A stretch of 64,000 bases of DNA from Bradyrhizobium barranii subsp. barranii (GTDB lineage Bacteria > Pseudomonadota > Alphaproteobacteria > Rhizobiales > Xanthobacteraceae). The position numbers were made by a program, and so were the translations under genes. The notes under the pieces are model-generated. The model made no database searches and was not told where the DNA came from. It worked only from the letters and a program-made list of their open reading frames with translations. Shown here in pieces: positions 28,754 through 38,643 of the stretch; the first letter of the stretch is position 1; every line of letters starts with the position of its first letter. Location of the stretch: positions 9,035,501 through 9,099,500 of the forward strand of contig NZ_CP086136.1 in the NCBI RefSeq assembly GCF_017565645.3, written 5' to 3'.

Positions 28754-29491
28754 TCACCTCGATGTCAGGGTCCAATTATTGAAGTTGAAGTTCATCCCAC
28801 CTGGAGAGGAGGTGATCTCAACGCCGTATTGGACGTTGCCGACGTTTATCTCCCCAAAGTACCCTTTAGACTTGATCCACTGCAGGACACTCTTGATATC
28901 CACCGTCCCACTGTTGGTCTTCGAAGTGCGCAGGAATGAGATGACCTTATGGTGATTTTCTCCTTGAAACACGTTCCAAGTCGCTCCGCCTACATCGACA
29001 TTTGTGTAGATCGGTATCGCCGCCCCGGAAGAAGCGTACTTGTAAGAAATGGGCTTGACGTTGCCGCCACCATCGGGATTGCCGGTGTAATTCGTCCAGA
29101 GCATTATCTCATACTGATTTGAGCTATCCCAGATATCGTAGGCGACGTCCCAGGCGCCGCTAGTCGGAACTTCCTGATTGAAGTTCGAGATCAGAGTGTT
29201 GATCGAACTGAGCGGTTTGCCGACATTGAAACCCTCGTGGGGATAGCTCTTGATGCCACCAGTATCAGGCTGGTTCGACCACACCCCCCACTGGTTGACA
29301 GCACTCACCGAGATAGTCTGGGGTCCTGCGCCCCTGCCCCATACGTCGTTGTTCCAACTGTAGCCATCGATTGAAAAGCTCCCGTATTGAGCGCTCGAAC
29401 TCCATATCGGAGCTTTTGCCGATATTGGCACAAGCGCAACACTGGCCGCACTCAGGGCCGCAAACACCTTTAGCTTTGACACGCTCGCCAT
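28754..29491 (-). CDS. Secreted GH12 endo-beta-glucanase
   Basis: 245 residues from ATG 29491 (MASVSKLKVFAALSAASVAL). Residues 1-27 form a Sec signal peptide ending ISAKA. The mature part has the jelly-roll landmarks of glycoside hydrolase family 12: YSWNNDVWGRGAG near residue 45, AYDIWDSSNQYEIMLWTNY near 115-135 (Glu in EIMLW is the expected nucleophile), and VGNVQYGVEITSS near the C-terminus (Glu is the expected acid/base). Members hydrolyse beta-1,4-glucan or xyloglucan in plant walls. Intact and full length; no tts box found upstream. Together with the GH28 enzyme it gives the island two wall-degrading enzymes. Confidence 0.83.
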   Translation of the reverse strand: MASVSKLKVFAALSAASVALVPISAKAPIWSSSAQYGSFSIDGYSWNNDVWGRGAGPQTISVSAVNQWGVWSNQPDTGGIKSYPHEGFNVGKPLSSINTLISNFNQEVPTSGAWDVAYDIWDSSNQYEIMLWTNYTGNPDGGGNVKPISYKYASSGAAIPIYTNVDVGGATWNVFQGENHHKVISFLRTSKTNSGTVDIKSVLQWIKSKGYFGEINVGNVQYGVEITSSPGGMNFNFNNWTLTSR

Positions 29492-29777
29492 TCTCAATCT
29501 CCAACCTGACCTTTGCCCGCTCGCCCCTCGCAAGAGTTGGGCCATTATGCGCAGAGCCAGACGTGCTATTTTTCTCGCGCTCCGGGTTGCGTTCCCGACA
29601 GGCTGGCGGATTTCAGACAGGGTCCCGCCGCAGGATTGGTTGGAATTGAAAGCGGCGTAGTCTCTGAGGTGATCAACCTCGAATCATCCGCCGTTTGGAG
29701 CGCCGGATCGGAGACCATGCCATGACCAGCAATGTCACAAAGATGCATTTCCCCGCCGTGTGAAAGAGAGACGGCTC

Positions 29778-30040
29778 CGCAGCTTTTCGAAATTGGTTCG
29801 ATCCGGTTGAAACGGCGGTGCGGAAACCAACGCGGGAACTCATTAGAGGAATTGCTCCGCAGCGAGCTCGATGCGGCCCTTGCGCGGCCGCGCTACGGAC
29901 GCGGCATGAAGGCCGGCCATGAGGGAACGCCCCGTTACGGGCATCGACACGGCAGCCAGCCGCGGTCGCTGACCGGTAGCTTCGGGTCGATTAAAATCGC
30001 GGTCCCGCGTGCGCGGCTTGACACCCGCGATGGGGGACGA
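29778..30040 (+). pseudogene. IS256-like transposase, N-terminal scrap, behind a partial tts-like motif
   Basis: The plus strand at 29845-30030 reads LEELLRSELDAALARPRYGRGMKAG, GHRHGSQPRSLTGSFGSIKIAVPRARL, the N-terminal part of IS256/Mutator transposases. It is cut off at about 30035. Just upstream, 29779-29792 reads GCAGCTTTTCGAAA, matching the first half of a tts box but not the second half (TTGG instead of GCT). Function doubtful. Confidence 0.6.
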
Positions 30041-30069
30041 CCGAATGGAAGAGCCAATTGCTGCGGGCT

Positions 30070-30440
30070 TGCAAGGATCGCCTCAGCCCTGCCGAAGTAG
30101 ACATCGACAGGAGTGAGGTTGTCGATGCTCTCATGATAGCGGACGTGATTGCAGTGTTCGACGAACCGGGACGAAGCGCATGGTATTGCGCGCGACAGCT
30201 TCGCTGATCGCCTCTGCGTCGGCAGCATCAGTCTTCCCGCGCTTGACGAATGGCTTCACATATTGAGGTAGCAGCAGTTTGACGTCATGACCCAAAGCCG
30301 CGATCTCGCGCGCCCAAAACCGACATGGCTGAAGTGGAACAGTTCTGCGCGTTCGTCGAACTCGAGCTTTCCCAGCACAGCCGTGACCGCCTGCCCGCTA
30401 TTGCGCGCCTCGGTCGTGGTGGTGACGTCCCCCGACGTGA
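30070..30440 (-). pseudogene. Scraps of an IS3-type OrfB and an IS110-type transposase
   Basis: The minus strand at 30070-30170 reads FVEHCNHVRYHESIDNLTPVDVYFGRAEAIL, an OrfB C-terminus. Immediately upstream, 30175-30330 reads WAREIAALGHDVKLLLPQYV, KPFVKRGKTDAADAEAISEAVARNTMRFVP, part of the RuvC-like domain of IS110 transposases. Neither has a start or complete catalytic site. Confidence 0.75.
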
Positions 30441-30464
30441 CCCGCATGCGCCGCTATCCGTGCC

Positions 30465-32185
30465 TCAGAAGCCGATTGCGATCGTCCCGAATGTTCGTAG
30501 ACCTATACTTAGCATGTAGGTCTCATTCAAGACGGGGGGCACGCCGCCTACCGTATAATTGTAGGATTTCAGATAGTTCAATCCCAGCACCAAGCAATCG
30601 TCGACATAGCCGGCACCGACCACATACTGGTTGATCTCGTTGGCCTCGAGGTCCCAGCGCGCCGAGCCCGTGACCACCCAGTTGGTCGCGACCTTCAGCG
30701 AGCCGGTGGTGAGGATGCCTTCGCGGCGGGTCAGATAGCCGAGCTCCGGCTGTGCCGCGTAGTTGCCGTACATCACGCTGATCGACCAGCGATCGAAGTT
30801 GGCGCGGCCTTCGGCCTCGAAACGCTGGACGTTCCAGGTCTGCTCGTCCATGCGGGAGCGGACGCTGAAGGTGTAGGTGCGGTTGGGCGAGTAGTCGATA
30901 CTCGCCACGTAGTCGGAGCGGGGCTTGTCGAGACCGGAATCGAGGCCCGTGTTGATGGAGTCCCGGACCGCGTAGGAGTTCATGCCGAACAGCTGGTAGG
31001 ACTGGCCGAACAGCACCTTGGCCGCGCCGCCCTTGTCGAACTGCGTGGTCGCCTGCACGCCGACATTGGCGCGGCCGCCGCCCTCGACGCGGTCGTAACC
31101 GGAGAACTTGTCGACGCTGAACAGGTTCGACGTTTCGAATACAAAACTCTGCGCATCCTCGTTGGGAAACTTGCCGGCATAAGTCTCGTTCGGGCGGATG
31201 ATGATCTGCGCGATCGGCTCGACGGTGGTCGAGCCCCAGGGCTGAACGTTGATGAAGGGGTAGCGGTATTCGAGGCCGACCGTCGGCATCAGGCGGAATG
31301 CCTGGGTGTCGCCGACCGGTAGGTAGTTCGACACGCCCGGCTGGTTCGAGACCGAGGAGTTGATTGCATCGGCGCGCAGGCCGGCGAACGGCGTCCAGAT
31401 CTGGCCGAGCGGGTCGGTGAAGGATTTGCGCCACTGCGCTTCCGCCGACAGGCGGGTATAGGTGCCGGGGAAGCCGCGCAGCAGGCACTGCGATGGCGTG
31501 CGCGCGAGCGGATCGGCCGACGCCGTCGTGCACAGGCTGTTGGTGTTGGCGAGCGTGGTGATCGGATCGAACACGGCGCTGTCACGCGACAGGTTGACGG
31601 AGTTGGTCTTGTAGCTGAACTCGCCGCCGAACACCGGATAGTTGAGCACGTTCGAGTAGTCGATCACGGGGTAGACGATCGGGACCTTGTCCTGGTTGCC
31701 CGAGAAGCTCCGCCAGTACATCGTGCGTGCGTCGAAGAAGCTGCGATTGCCGGCGCCGGTCAGATAGAGCTGCGAGACCGCGTCGGTCGGCAGGTTCAGG
31801 AACGAACCGAGCGGGTCACGGTACTGCGACAGGCGGTAGTCCGAGAAGAAATAGTAGTCGGACATCACGACGCCGTCCCAACCCCAGACCCATTTGTCGT
31901 TCAGCGCGAACTGACCCTTGGTCTCGACGGCGCCGCGCCACTGGCGGTCGCCGGGCTGCCCGGCGAAGGCGCCGCGATCGAGCTGGTCGATGCCGTAAGC
32001 ACGGATCTGGTAGGCGCCGCCCATCAGGCGCTGGCGGAACTCCGCCTGTAACAGCACGCCCTGCCTGGAGGTGATGCGCGGGTTGAAGGTCACGTCCATA
32101 TCGGGCGCGATCGCCCAGTAGAACGGGACCTCAAGCCGTAGCCGTAGCCCGTGTTCGAGGTGAACGACGTCCGGGTATAAACCCC
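30465..32185 (-). pseudogene. lptD: LptD (OstA) LPS-assembly outer-membrane protein, N-terminally truncated and frameshifted
   Basis: From 32132 to the stop at 30465 there are about 555 uninterrupted residues of LptD beta-barrel: EVPFYWAIAPDMDVTFNPRI, RQGVLLQAEFRQRL, YSPNRTYTFSVRSRMDEQ, and the ending YMLSIGLRTFGTIAIGF with a terminal aromatic residue as in outer-membrane barrels. Just upstream the other frame gives TSFTSNTGYGYGL, so one base is missing near 32133. The OstA-like periplasmic domain and signal peptide are absent; beyond 32185 the sequence is unrelated. LptD is essential for LPS export, so a complete copy must exist elsewhere and this is a decayed duplicate. Confidence 0.85.
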
Positions 32186-32204
32186 TTGCTGAGCAGATCG
32201 ACAA

Positions 32205-33089
32205 TCTCGATGTCCTAAGAACAAATGGCCGTCGGCATCACGTCTGATAAGTCCGACCGCTGAGGGCGGAGACGCCAAGCCAACGCGACCTTATCTTGAA
32301 GCCTAGTTTCATGTTGCCTCAGAGTAAGCTGACGACCACGGCGCTCGTGGCGACACGCGAGAAGGCAACCTTCAGCACCCCCCCTGTAAAAGCGATCCGA
32401 GATATTCGTCCGCGAGCCAAGCAAGGGACGTGTCGATGAAAATCGCAGCTGCTCTGCGTCTTCTACGAATGTTTGTAGCGTCGGAAGTCAGACATTGTTT
32501 CAGAGCTGACAATCGACTCTGTTAAAGTTCTGACAACACGCTGCGCAAGAAGGGGTGGCATCCCGGTCCATAGTCCATATATTGTCATCAGAACTTTAGC
32601 GATGATCAGAGCTACAGCTGTGATGCAACGGGCAGCGTGACCGTTTCCGTATATGGTAAGAACGACCGGAGCGCAGGGGACTGCGCTCCCATTTTCATGG
32701 GGCATCTTTTTCCAAGGCACCACGTCAGGAGTGTATTGTCGCTCTGTCAGTGGCGAGAACACTTCCGCTGGTTCTGGCGACAGCGACGTTCGTCGCCGGT
32801 GCGCTCGTATCCATAACCGACGCTACATTGAACGCGCGCCGAACCAGACGGCTGCAGACCGCAGCATTTCTCACCTGAGCGTAGGCACGGATCGCACAGC
32901 TGTCCCTGTGCTGCGTTCTATGGTGGCAAAGAAAGAAGGAGCAGACTGCAATCAATCCTACGACGAATACGGGACGCGACATTTCCCCTCCTCATTTAAG
33001 GACAGCGGCAGTCCATCTACCATCTGTGAAATCAATCGTCCGCTCGACCGCGAGCCCCCCCGGCTCCCTTGTGCGGAGAGCTCGCTCTA
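32205..33089. other. No gene; contains an 11-bp inverted repeat
   Basis: About 880 bases without a supportable gene. TAAAGTTCTGA at 32523-32533 is repeated in inverted form at 32588-32598 (TCAGAACTTTA), 54 bases apart. This could be a recombinase or mobile-element end, given the recombinase fragment just downstream. Confidence 0.45.
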
Positions 33090-33360
33090 TTTTTCGACAT
33101 CGGGTATTCGACAATACCTGACACTACCGGAGCGCCGTCGCTTCCGTCGCGCGGCACAAGGGCTCGATCCTGCACGCCGACTTTCCTATACGGTGCTATT
33201 GCAAAGTGGCGGCCGTGTCTCAGAGGTTCTGGCGCTCACAGCTGCTGCTGTTGAACTGAAAAGCGGAAGCGTAGCGCTTCTGACCCTCAAGCGTCGAAAG
33301 AGTGACGTGGTACGACAAATTTCCCTACCGCTGAAACCCGGCCGAGGCGCGAATGGAGTT
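33090..33360 (+). pseudogene. Tyrosine recombinase fragment
   Basis: Reads YLTLPERRRFRRAAQGLDPA, then TVLLQSGGRVSEVLALTAAAV, then LLTLKRRKSDVVRQISLPL: the start of a phage-integrase catalytic domain with its first Arg. The HxxR and Tyr parts are gone. The open frame extends upstream to 32653 without similarity to a core-binding domain. Confidence 0.7.
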
Positions 33361-33496
33361 TCCGGAGTTGGCTGAGGTGTGGGCCACGATCTTTCCTGCC
33401 GTAGAGAAGGCGACGGAGGAAGCGGAGCGAAAGTTGCGCGATTTCGTCGCTCAAGTCGGGTAGTAGAAATTTGCGGCGCTCACGCGCCGCCGAATT

Positions 33497-34230
33497 TTCA
33501 GACCGGGATGCCGAGCTTCTTCGCCTTGTCGCCCAGATTGTCCTGAATTCCCGCGCCCGGGACATGCATCACGCCAATCGGCAGCTCGTTGAGCATCGAT
33601 TTCCGTTGTCAGGGTTGCAACGGCGTCAGTCGATGCCTCCGCGTCAGCCCTTCCAGCGATCTCTCCAGGTCGTCCCGACGCATCAGGACGGCGGCGTCCG
33701 TATCATTTACGGTTCGGTCGAGCTCTTGAGTTCGTGTTCGTAGCGCTCTGGACACAGCCGGGTCGGTGGCAATCAGCGGGAACACCTGACCCTGCGACCG
33801 GGCGATATCCTGACAGGCCATATTGAAGGCCCCTTCGGCTGATGCGCGGCGATTCTTCGCGGCCTCCATTCCCGCGGCAGCTTCCTCGCAGCGAGCGCTC
33901 GCCGACTGGAACGCGCCAGCAGCAGCGGATTTCGCCTCCCACGCCTTGGCGAGGGTCTCGTGGGCCGTTCGACGACCTTCGTTAATCCGGGTCCGGTGAC
34001 TCGCGGTCGCCCCACCGTCAAGAAGTTCAGCTCAGGCGAACGCTTCTCTACCAGTCGACGTTGTTTGGGTTGGGCCGCGCTCTGCGTCGATTTGCGACCG
34101 TGAATGCTCAAACGAGATGGCCGCGACCGCGCCGTCCGGCTCCGTTGCAGCGTCATTTCGAGCTCACCAGCCCGCTCACGCAGTGCACCGTACTTTTGCG
34201 CAACCGCTGAAAGTCTGTCGGCGCAGCCCA
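33497..34230 (-). pseudogene. Decayed gene remnants, one with a DUF2493-like tail
   Basis: On the minus strand 33606-33505 reads LNELPIGVMHVPGAGIQDNL, GDKAKKLGIPV and a stop, like the end of DUF2493 (SLOG-type) proteins often found on plasmids and islands. Upstream, 33609-33869 gives an 86-residue helical stretch (ALRTRTQELDRTVND, RRDDLERSLEGLTRR) and 33773-34231 another Arg-rich frame. I cannot assign them to one protein. Confidence 0.35.
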
Positions 34231-34249
34231 CCGGGGCGGCGTCAATATG

Positions 34250-34885
34250 CCGTTTGGTTGTAGTTCCCGTTTCCCTTAAGCTTGCGCATAGTCGAGGAAA
34301 TGCTGGAGGCGCGTGGCACCGTTGACCTATGAAGCCGTGCGCCAGTGGGGACCGAAATTCGGCAAGGCGTTCTCCGATCGGTCCGCGAGCGCGCTCCCGC
34401 TCGCGGTGACAAATGGCATCTGGACGAGATCGTTATCTCGATCGCGGGCGAACAACATTAGCTCTGGCGCGCTGTCGACCAGAATGGCTTCGTTCTCGAC
34501 GTCTTGATCCAGCGCGGAAGAGACTCGCGCGCTGCGCAGCGGCTCAGGAAGAAGCTCTTGAAATCCGCCGGCACGCCGCCGCGCGTGATGATCACGGACA
34601 AGCTTCGTTCGTACGGCGCTGCGAGGGCAAAGACGGGCCTTTGGGGCGAACATCGCCAGCACAAAGTTCTCAACAATCGGGCCGAGAATTCTCATCAGCC
34701 GACGCGACGACGCGAGCGGATCATGATGCGTTTCAACTCCTCCAGGCCCACCGATTTCTGTCAGTTCACGATCAGGTCTCGAACCTTTTCCACATCCCCT
34801 ATCCCGGAGCCCTGACTGCCGACTTCCGTCGTGCTTGGCACGAGCGAGCCTTTGCGACTTGGCGCGAGATCTCCATGACAAGCGC
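34250..34885 (+). pseudogene. IS6-family transposase, frameshifted
   Basis: Successive plus-strand frames give FPLSLRIVEEMLEARGT, GDKWHLDEIVISIAGEQH (first Asp), LWRAVDQNGFVLDVLIQRGRD, PRVMITDKLRSYGAARA (second Asp), LNNRAENSHQPTRRRERIM (Glu) and FLSVHDQVSNLFHIPYP. All catalytic residues can be seen, but at least three frame changes and a stop break it. Confidence 0.82.
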
Positions 34886-34971
34886 TATCGCCGAATCTCG
34901 AACCTTTGAGAAGCGCCTCCTTCAGCTCAGCGGTCGGTTAAGTTGACGATGCCGTCGCTCGACATTCGGTA

Positions 34972-34987
34972 TGGCACAGGGATTGCA
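34972..34987 (+). promoter_or_regulatory. sigma-54 (-24/-12) promoter match
   Basis: TGGCAC (34972-34977), 5 bases, then TTGCA (34983-34987), with GG and GC 10 bases apart: a full match to the RpoN core. It points to the GNAT gene whose start is about 200 bases downstream. No TGT-N10-ACA NifA site was seen in the 150 bases upstream. The space 34988-35194 holds only a possible 21-codon frame (ATG at 34991). Confidence 0.5.
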
Positions 34988-35194
34988 GTGATGAAAACAA
35001 AAGCGCTCCGGAAGCTGAGCACGGCGAGCCGGTGCCGGGCTATGGATCTATTCTGAGTCGTTACGGAACATGACCATCAGCGGGCAGAACCCAGGTGCAG
35101 CCGGTCGATATCAGGAATCTGTTGATCGGCCACGTCTTCTTTATGTCGTGCCACGTAACTCTGACAGGTAGACAGAAAATTTGGAACCCACATT

Positions 35195-35782
35195 ATGCCG
35201 GCGGAGTCGGATATCAAATGTGCGAATGCAAACATTCGAACAAGCACCGTCTGGACAATTGTGCTCGGCTTTGCCGCCGATCCATTGATGCGGTGGAGTT
35301 GGCCTGACGCAAGGCAATATCTTCGGAGCATGCCTCGGTTCGTTAACGCCTCTGGTGGACCAGCATTCGAGCATGGCACAGCATACGTCACGGAAGGGAT
35401 CCGCGCCGCAGCCCTGTGGCTGCCGCCTGGCGTGCAGCAAGACGAGTCCGCGTTAGACGAAATAATGGCGCTGTCCCTGAACCCGGCGATCACCGAAGAT
35501 ATGGCGCTCCTGCGGCAGGAAATGGCCGAACATCATCCGTCCGAGCCGCATTGGTACCTGCCTCTCATCGCGGCCGATCCGAACTGGGTCGGACAAGGAC
35601 TTGGCACATTGTTGATGAAATACGCTCTTCAACGATGCGATGAGCAGGGCATTACCGCCCATCTGGAAAGCTCGAATCCCGATCACATCCCCTTTTATCA
35701 AAGCCACGGCTTCGAGGTCATTGGCAAAATACAACATGGTTCTTCGCCGCCGCTCACGCCAATGTTGCGAGCAGCCAAATAA
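35195..35782 (+). CDS. GNAT-family N-acetyltransferase
   Basis: 195 residues. The acetyl-CoA site region is clear: HWYLPLIAADPNWVGQGLGTLLMKYALQ (motif A with the Q-x-x-G-x-G loop, about 131-158), then ITAHLESSNPDHIPFYQSHGFEV (motif B, 163-185). The N-terminal part TVWTIVLGFAADPLMRWSWPD is typical of the subgroup with a short acceptor domain. Substrate cannot be predicted. It is intact in a region of wrecked genes and sits behind a sigma-54 match, so symbiotic expression is possible. An alternative start at ATG 35288 would lose part of the fold. Confidence 0.85.
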   Translation: MPAESDIKCANANIRTSTVWTIVLGFAADPLMRWSWPDARQYLRSMPRFVNASGGPAFEHGTAYVTEGIRAAALWLPPGVQQDESALDEIMALSLNPAITEDMALLRQEMAEHHPSEPHWYLPLIAADPNWVGQGLGTLLMKYALQRCDEQGITAHLESSNPDHIPFYQSHGFEVIGKIQHGSSPPLTPMLRAAK

Positions 35783-35884
35783 AGCGAAATTCAAAGCCTG
35801 TGTTCGCATTGGCTCACGAGGGCCACCTTTCAGCACTGCTTACGTGTTGTCTGCGGCGGCGCTGATTATTTCGCCAGCAAGTAT

Positions 35885-36040
35885 TGGGGCGACTCGGGCT
35901 CGCGGCGATGCTCCATGATGTCGGGAAGCTACCATTCCGCTGACGCTGTTCGACAAGCCGGGCCGTCTAAATGAGGAAGACAGCAGACTGATCGAGACAC
36001 ATCTGGTCGACGGCTTCGGAAGACTCTGGATGGCGTTAAG
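35885..36040 (+). pseudogene. HD-GYP phosphodiesterase scrap
   Basis: LGLAAMLHDVGKLPFR, then after a one-base shift LTLFDKPGRLNEEDSRLIETHLVDGFGRLW. This is the HD (HDVGK) and following GRLxxED part of an HD-GYP domain. Start, GYP motif and remainder are absent. Confidence 0.65.
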
Positions 36041-36079
36041 TTAACGAATTGGAGCCGCCGAGGGGGTGGTGACGACCAG

Positions 36080-36310
36080 CACGCCGACCGCCCGGACCCC
36101 TCTTTATCGCCGCCATCGCTTCCCACCGGAAGTAATCAGCTATGCCGCTTGGTTGTATTTCCGGCTTCCTCTCAAGCTTGCGCATGGTCGAGGACGTGCT
36201 GAAGTGCTTGCGGCGCGTGGCATTGGCGTGACCTATGAAATCGTGCGCCAGTAGGACGAAAACTTCGGCAATGCGTTCTCCGATGGATCCGCTCGCGCGC
36301 TCCCGCTCGT
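36080..36310 (+). pseudogene. IS6-family transposase N-terminal scrap
   Basis: Reads YRRHRFPPEVISYAAWLYFRLPLKLA, then EVLAARGIGVTYEIVRQ and ENFGNAFSD, the N-terminal region of an IS6 transposase in two frames. It is related to the larger copy at 34250-34885. Confidence 0.75.
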
Positions 36311-36486
36311 TCAAACGACTGAGAGCATGCACTTGACCGACCGCGACAATCGCGATGATCAAAGCCGGTTGTTGACGCGTCGATTTCGCTCGCCCGAGGA
36401 CGAGTACGAAGCAAAGGCGGCGCGCGGTCACGACAGAATTCCGGCGGAGCATTCCGCAGCCCGGTAGAAGGCCCGGGCATCCCGTC

Positions 36487-36707
36487 TTACAAGGAATCGG
36501 CAATGAGGCTGCGCGCCGACCATTTCATGCTGCCGCACACCGTGCGATCTTCACGGCGGTAGATGCGTGCTGCCTCAACGGGCCGCGCCTCAGCCTCCTC
36601 GCTCGAGCGCCAATCGGCAATCGTCAGCTCAAAGATGATGTCGATTGCAGGATCCATCTTGAGGCAGCGCCACAGAGCAACGAAGAATATCCCCGCGGGA
36701 CTGTTGG
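36487..36707 (-). other. Short unrecognised reading frame downstream of the NEL effector gene
   Basis: The minus strand reads FFVALWRCLKMDPAIDIIFELTIADWRSS, then RIYRREDRTVCGSMKWSARSLIADSL and a stop at 36487. Composition looks protein-like, but there is no start I trust and no family I recognise. Confidence 0.3.
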
Positions 36708-36713
36708 GAAGTC

Positions 36714-38459
36714 TTATTGTTCTAGGCCGCGCTCTGCGAGCAGCCGGTGCATGACCTCGCCTTTGATCTCGCCTGCGATTTGGTTTCGGACTTGGGCTCC
36801 GAGCACCCGCTCGGCATCGACGTCGCCCACCAGACCATGTTCGGCCAGTCGCTGATCCAGACGGCTTTGGAACTCTTCGCCCATGGCTTCGACGAGCCGG
36901 TCTTGCATCGCTGCATGTTCGTCTGGAGCGATGCGCCTCAGCACCGTCTCCCAGGGTTGCCAGCGGCTTGCCATGAAGTCGGTGAACTGGCTTGCTTCCC
37001 GCTCCCGGACCAGGTCGAGCGCCTCCGTCGCATCATCCTCGCTTACGTGAGAGACCGCCAGGAAGCGCATGTCAGGGGCGACGTGACTGAGCTCCAGCGG
37101 CTCGCGCAGCCGATGTTGATAGGCCAGGTAGACTTCGATGTCGTCTACGTTCGGGTTGCCGCTGGCGAGCGAGTTGATCCTGTCGCGCGCGATCTCGTCC
37201 AACGCCTCCAAGCGGAAGGCGACACGGCCGCGCTGGATCAGATCGCCAAGCCGATCGTCATATACCCCGTCCTCGACGTCAGCGTTGAGGCGCGCGGTCT
37301 GCATACCATTCCAGTGCAAGGTGACACGATCCTCGCAGCTCGCGTTGGCCTCGGACGCCTGCGCAAAGAACTGCTCGCGCAATGTCGGATTGGCGGCCGC
37401 CTGCTGCAGATCATCAGCCACTGCCTGCCGAAACTCGTCATTGCCGTAGTTCACGGTCTCTCGTAGCCTCTCCAGGAACTGCGCGTAGTCCTGGGCGCCT
37501 GGCTCATCCGCAAAGTGCTGCCATTTGGCCAGCGTCGCCGGGTCGTCTGCGAGCCATTGCGCGGCAGCCTCATATAGAGATTGCTGCGCAAGCTGCGGTG
37601 GCGCTTCAGCCGTCGCCAGATTAGCGAGGACGTCGTCCGGCAGCGGGTTATCCCCGAACTCGAGGTTCTCCAAATGCGGGTAGCTGAGACTAAGATTCGG
37701 TACACGCCCCTCAAGAAGATCCTCAGGCAGGCTGGTCAGCCGGTTACCGCTGAGATTGAGCGATTGGAGGGTGCTCGGAAGGGGGGCGGGGAGGTCGGCC
37801 AATTGATTGCTGCTGACATCGAGTTCAATGAGCCCCGATGGGAGGTAGTCGGGGAGGTCGGTCAGCTGATTGCCACTAACCGCGAGCGAGGTGAGCCTGC
37901 TCGGGAGAGCGTCCGGCAGGCTAGTTAGTCGGTTGTCGCTTGCGTTCAGGATCTCGAGCCCAGCCGGAAGGTTGGCCGGCAGACTGGTCAAGCTGTTATC
38001 GGCCACCTCCAGCCGAGAGAGGGTCGCCGGAAGAGCGTCCGGCAAACTGATCAACCGGTTATGGCTAATGAGAAGATGCTGAAGACCGGGTGGGAAGCTA
38101 GCGGGCAGGCTGCTTAGCTCGTTGTGCCTGGCGCGCAGTTCCAGCAATCTTGGCGGCAGGGCGGCGGGCAAAGCGGTCAGGGAGAGGGAGGACAAATCCA
38201 GCGAGTGCGAGCCAGTGTTGTCCGCCCCCCTAATTCGTGCGCGTCCCTGTCGCCGATTCTCGGCTTCGCCCTGCCCCTCTTCGGCCGCCCAGTTGTCCAG
38301 CAACTGCGCGCGCGCGGAGGCCGGGGTCCGATATCCTGTCATGGCTTCGAGCAAATCCGCCACGGCTCGGCTGAAGCCGCTGAGGTAACTTTCCTGCTCC
38401 CCCTCTTCAGAAGCGGCCGAGGAAGAACCTGCACTCCACTGAGCCTGTCCTGTGTTCAT
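36714..38459 (-). CDS. nopM: Type III effector, LRR-NEL E3 ubiquitin ligase (NopM/IpaH family)
   Basis: 581 residues from ATG 38459 (MNTGQAQWS). That start has GGAG 7 bases upstream; 14 further codons to 38501 are open but less likely. The N-terminus is Ser/Gly/Glu-rich, as in type III secretion signals. Residues about 85-265 hold roughly nine 20-21-residue leucine-rich repeats of the LPxxLPxxL type (LTSLPANLPAGLEILNASDN and relatives), which bind substrates. The C-terminal NEL domain (about 285-581) has the catalytic cysteine in ASCEDRVTLHW (Cys375 counted from 38459) and downstream NEL segments. NopM of Sinorhizobium fredii NGR234 is a known E3 ligase delivered into legume cells that affects nodulation. 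A tts box lies 185 bases upstream. The gene is intact. Confidence 0.93.
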   Translation of the reverse strand: MNTGQAQWSAGSSSAASEEGEQESYLSGFSRAVADLLEAMTGYRTPASARAQLLDNWAAEEGQGEAENRRQGRARIRGADNTGSHSLDLSSLSLTALPAALPPRLLELRARHNELSSLPASFPPGLQHLLISHNRLISLPDALPATLSRLEVADNSLTSLPANLPAGLEILNASDNRLTSLPDALPSRLTSLAVSGNQLTDLPDYLPSGLIELDVSSNQLADLPAPLPSTLQSLNLSGNRLTSLPEDLLEGRVPNLSLSYPHLENLEFGDNPLPDDVLANLATAEAPPQLAQQSLYEAAAQWLADDPATLAKWQHFADEPGAQDYAQFLERLRETVNYGNDEFRQAVADDLQQAAANPTLREQFFAQASEANASCEDRVTLHWNGMQTARLNADVEDGVYDDRLGDLIQRGRVAFRLEALDEIARDRINSLASGNPNVDDIEVYLAYQHRLREPLELSHVAPDMRFLAVSHVSEDDATEALDLVREREASQFTDFMASRWQPWETVLRRIAPDEHAAMQDRLVEAMGEEFQSRLDQRLAEHGLVGDVDAERVLGAQVRNQIAGEIKGEVMHRLLAERGLEQ

Positions 38460-38643
38460 CAATATCTCCATCGCCAAAACAAGAATACCCCCGCTCCTCA
38501 AGGTCGCGAAGCAGGCCGGGTGTCATGATCATTGTTCACACGAGCCCAAACGCGCAAATGGATCGATACTGCTGCGAGGCTTCCTGCCATTTCGTTGACC
38601 AGATAAGTCCCGGAGGGCCGTCAACGTGGCAGCGTTCTGCCCT

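Noticed and set aside
29778..29800. tts-box-like sequence before an IS256 scrap
   Set aside because: Only the first half (CAGCTTTTCGAAA) fits; the second half is absent and no gene follows, so it is not called as a promoter.
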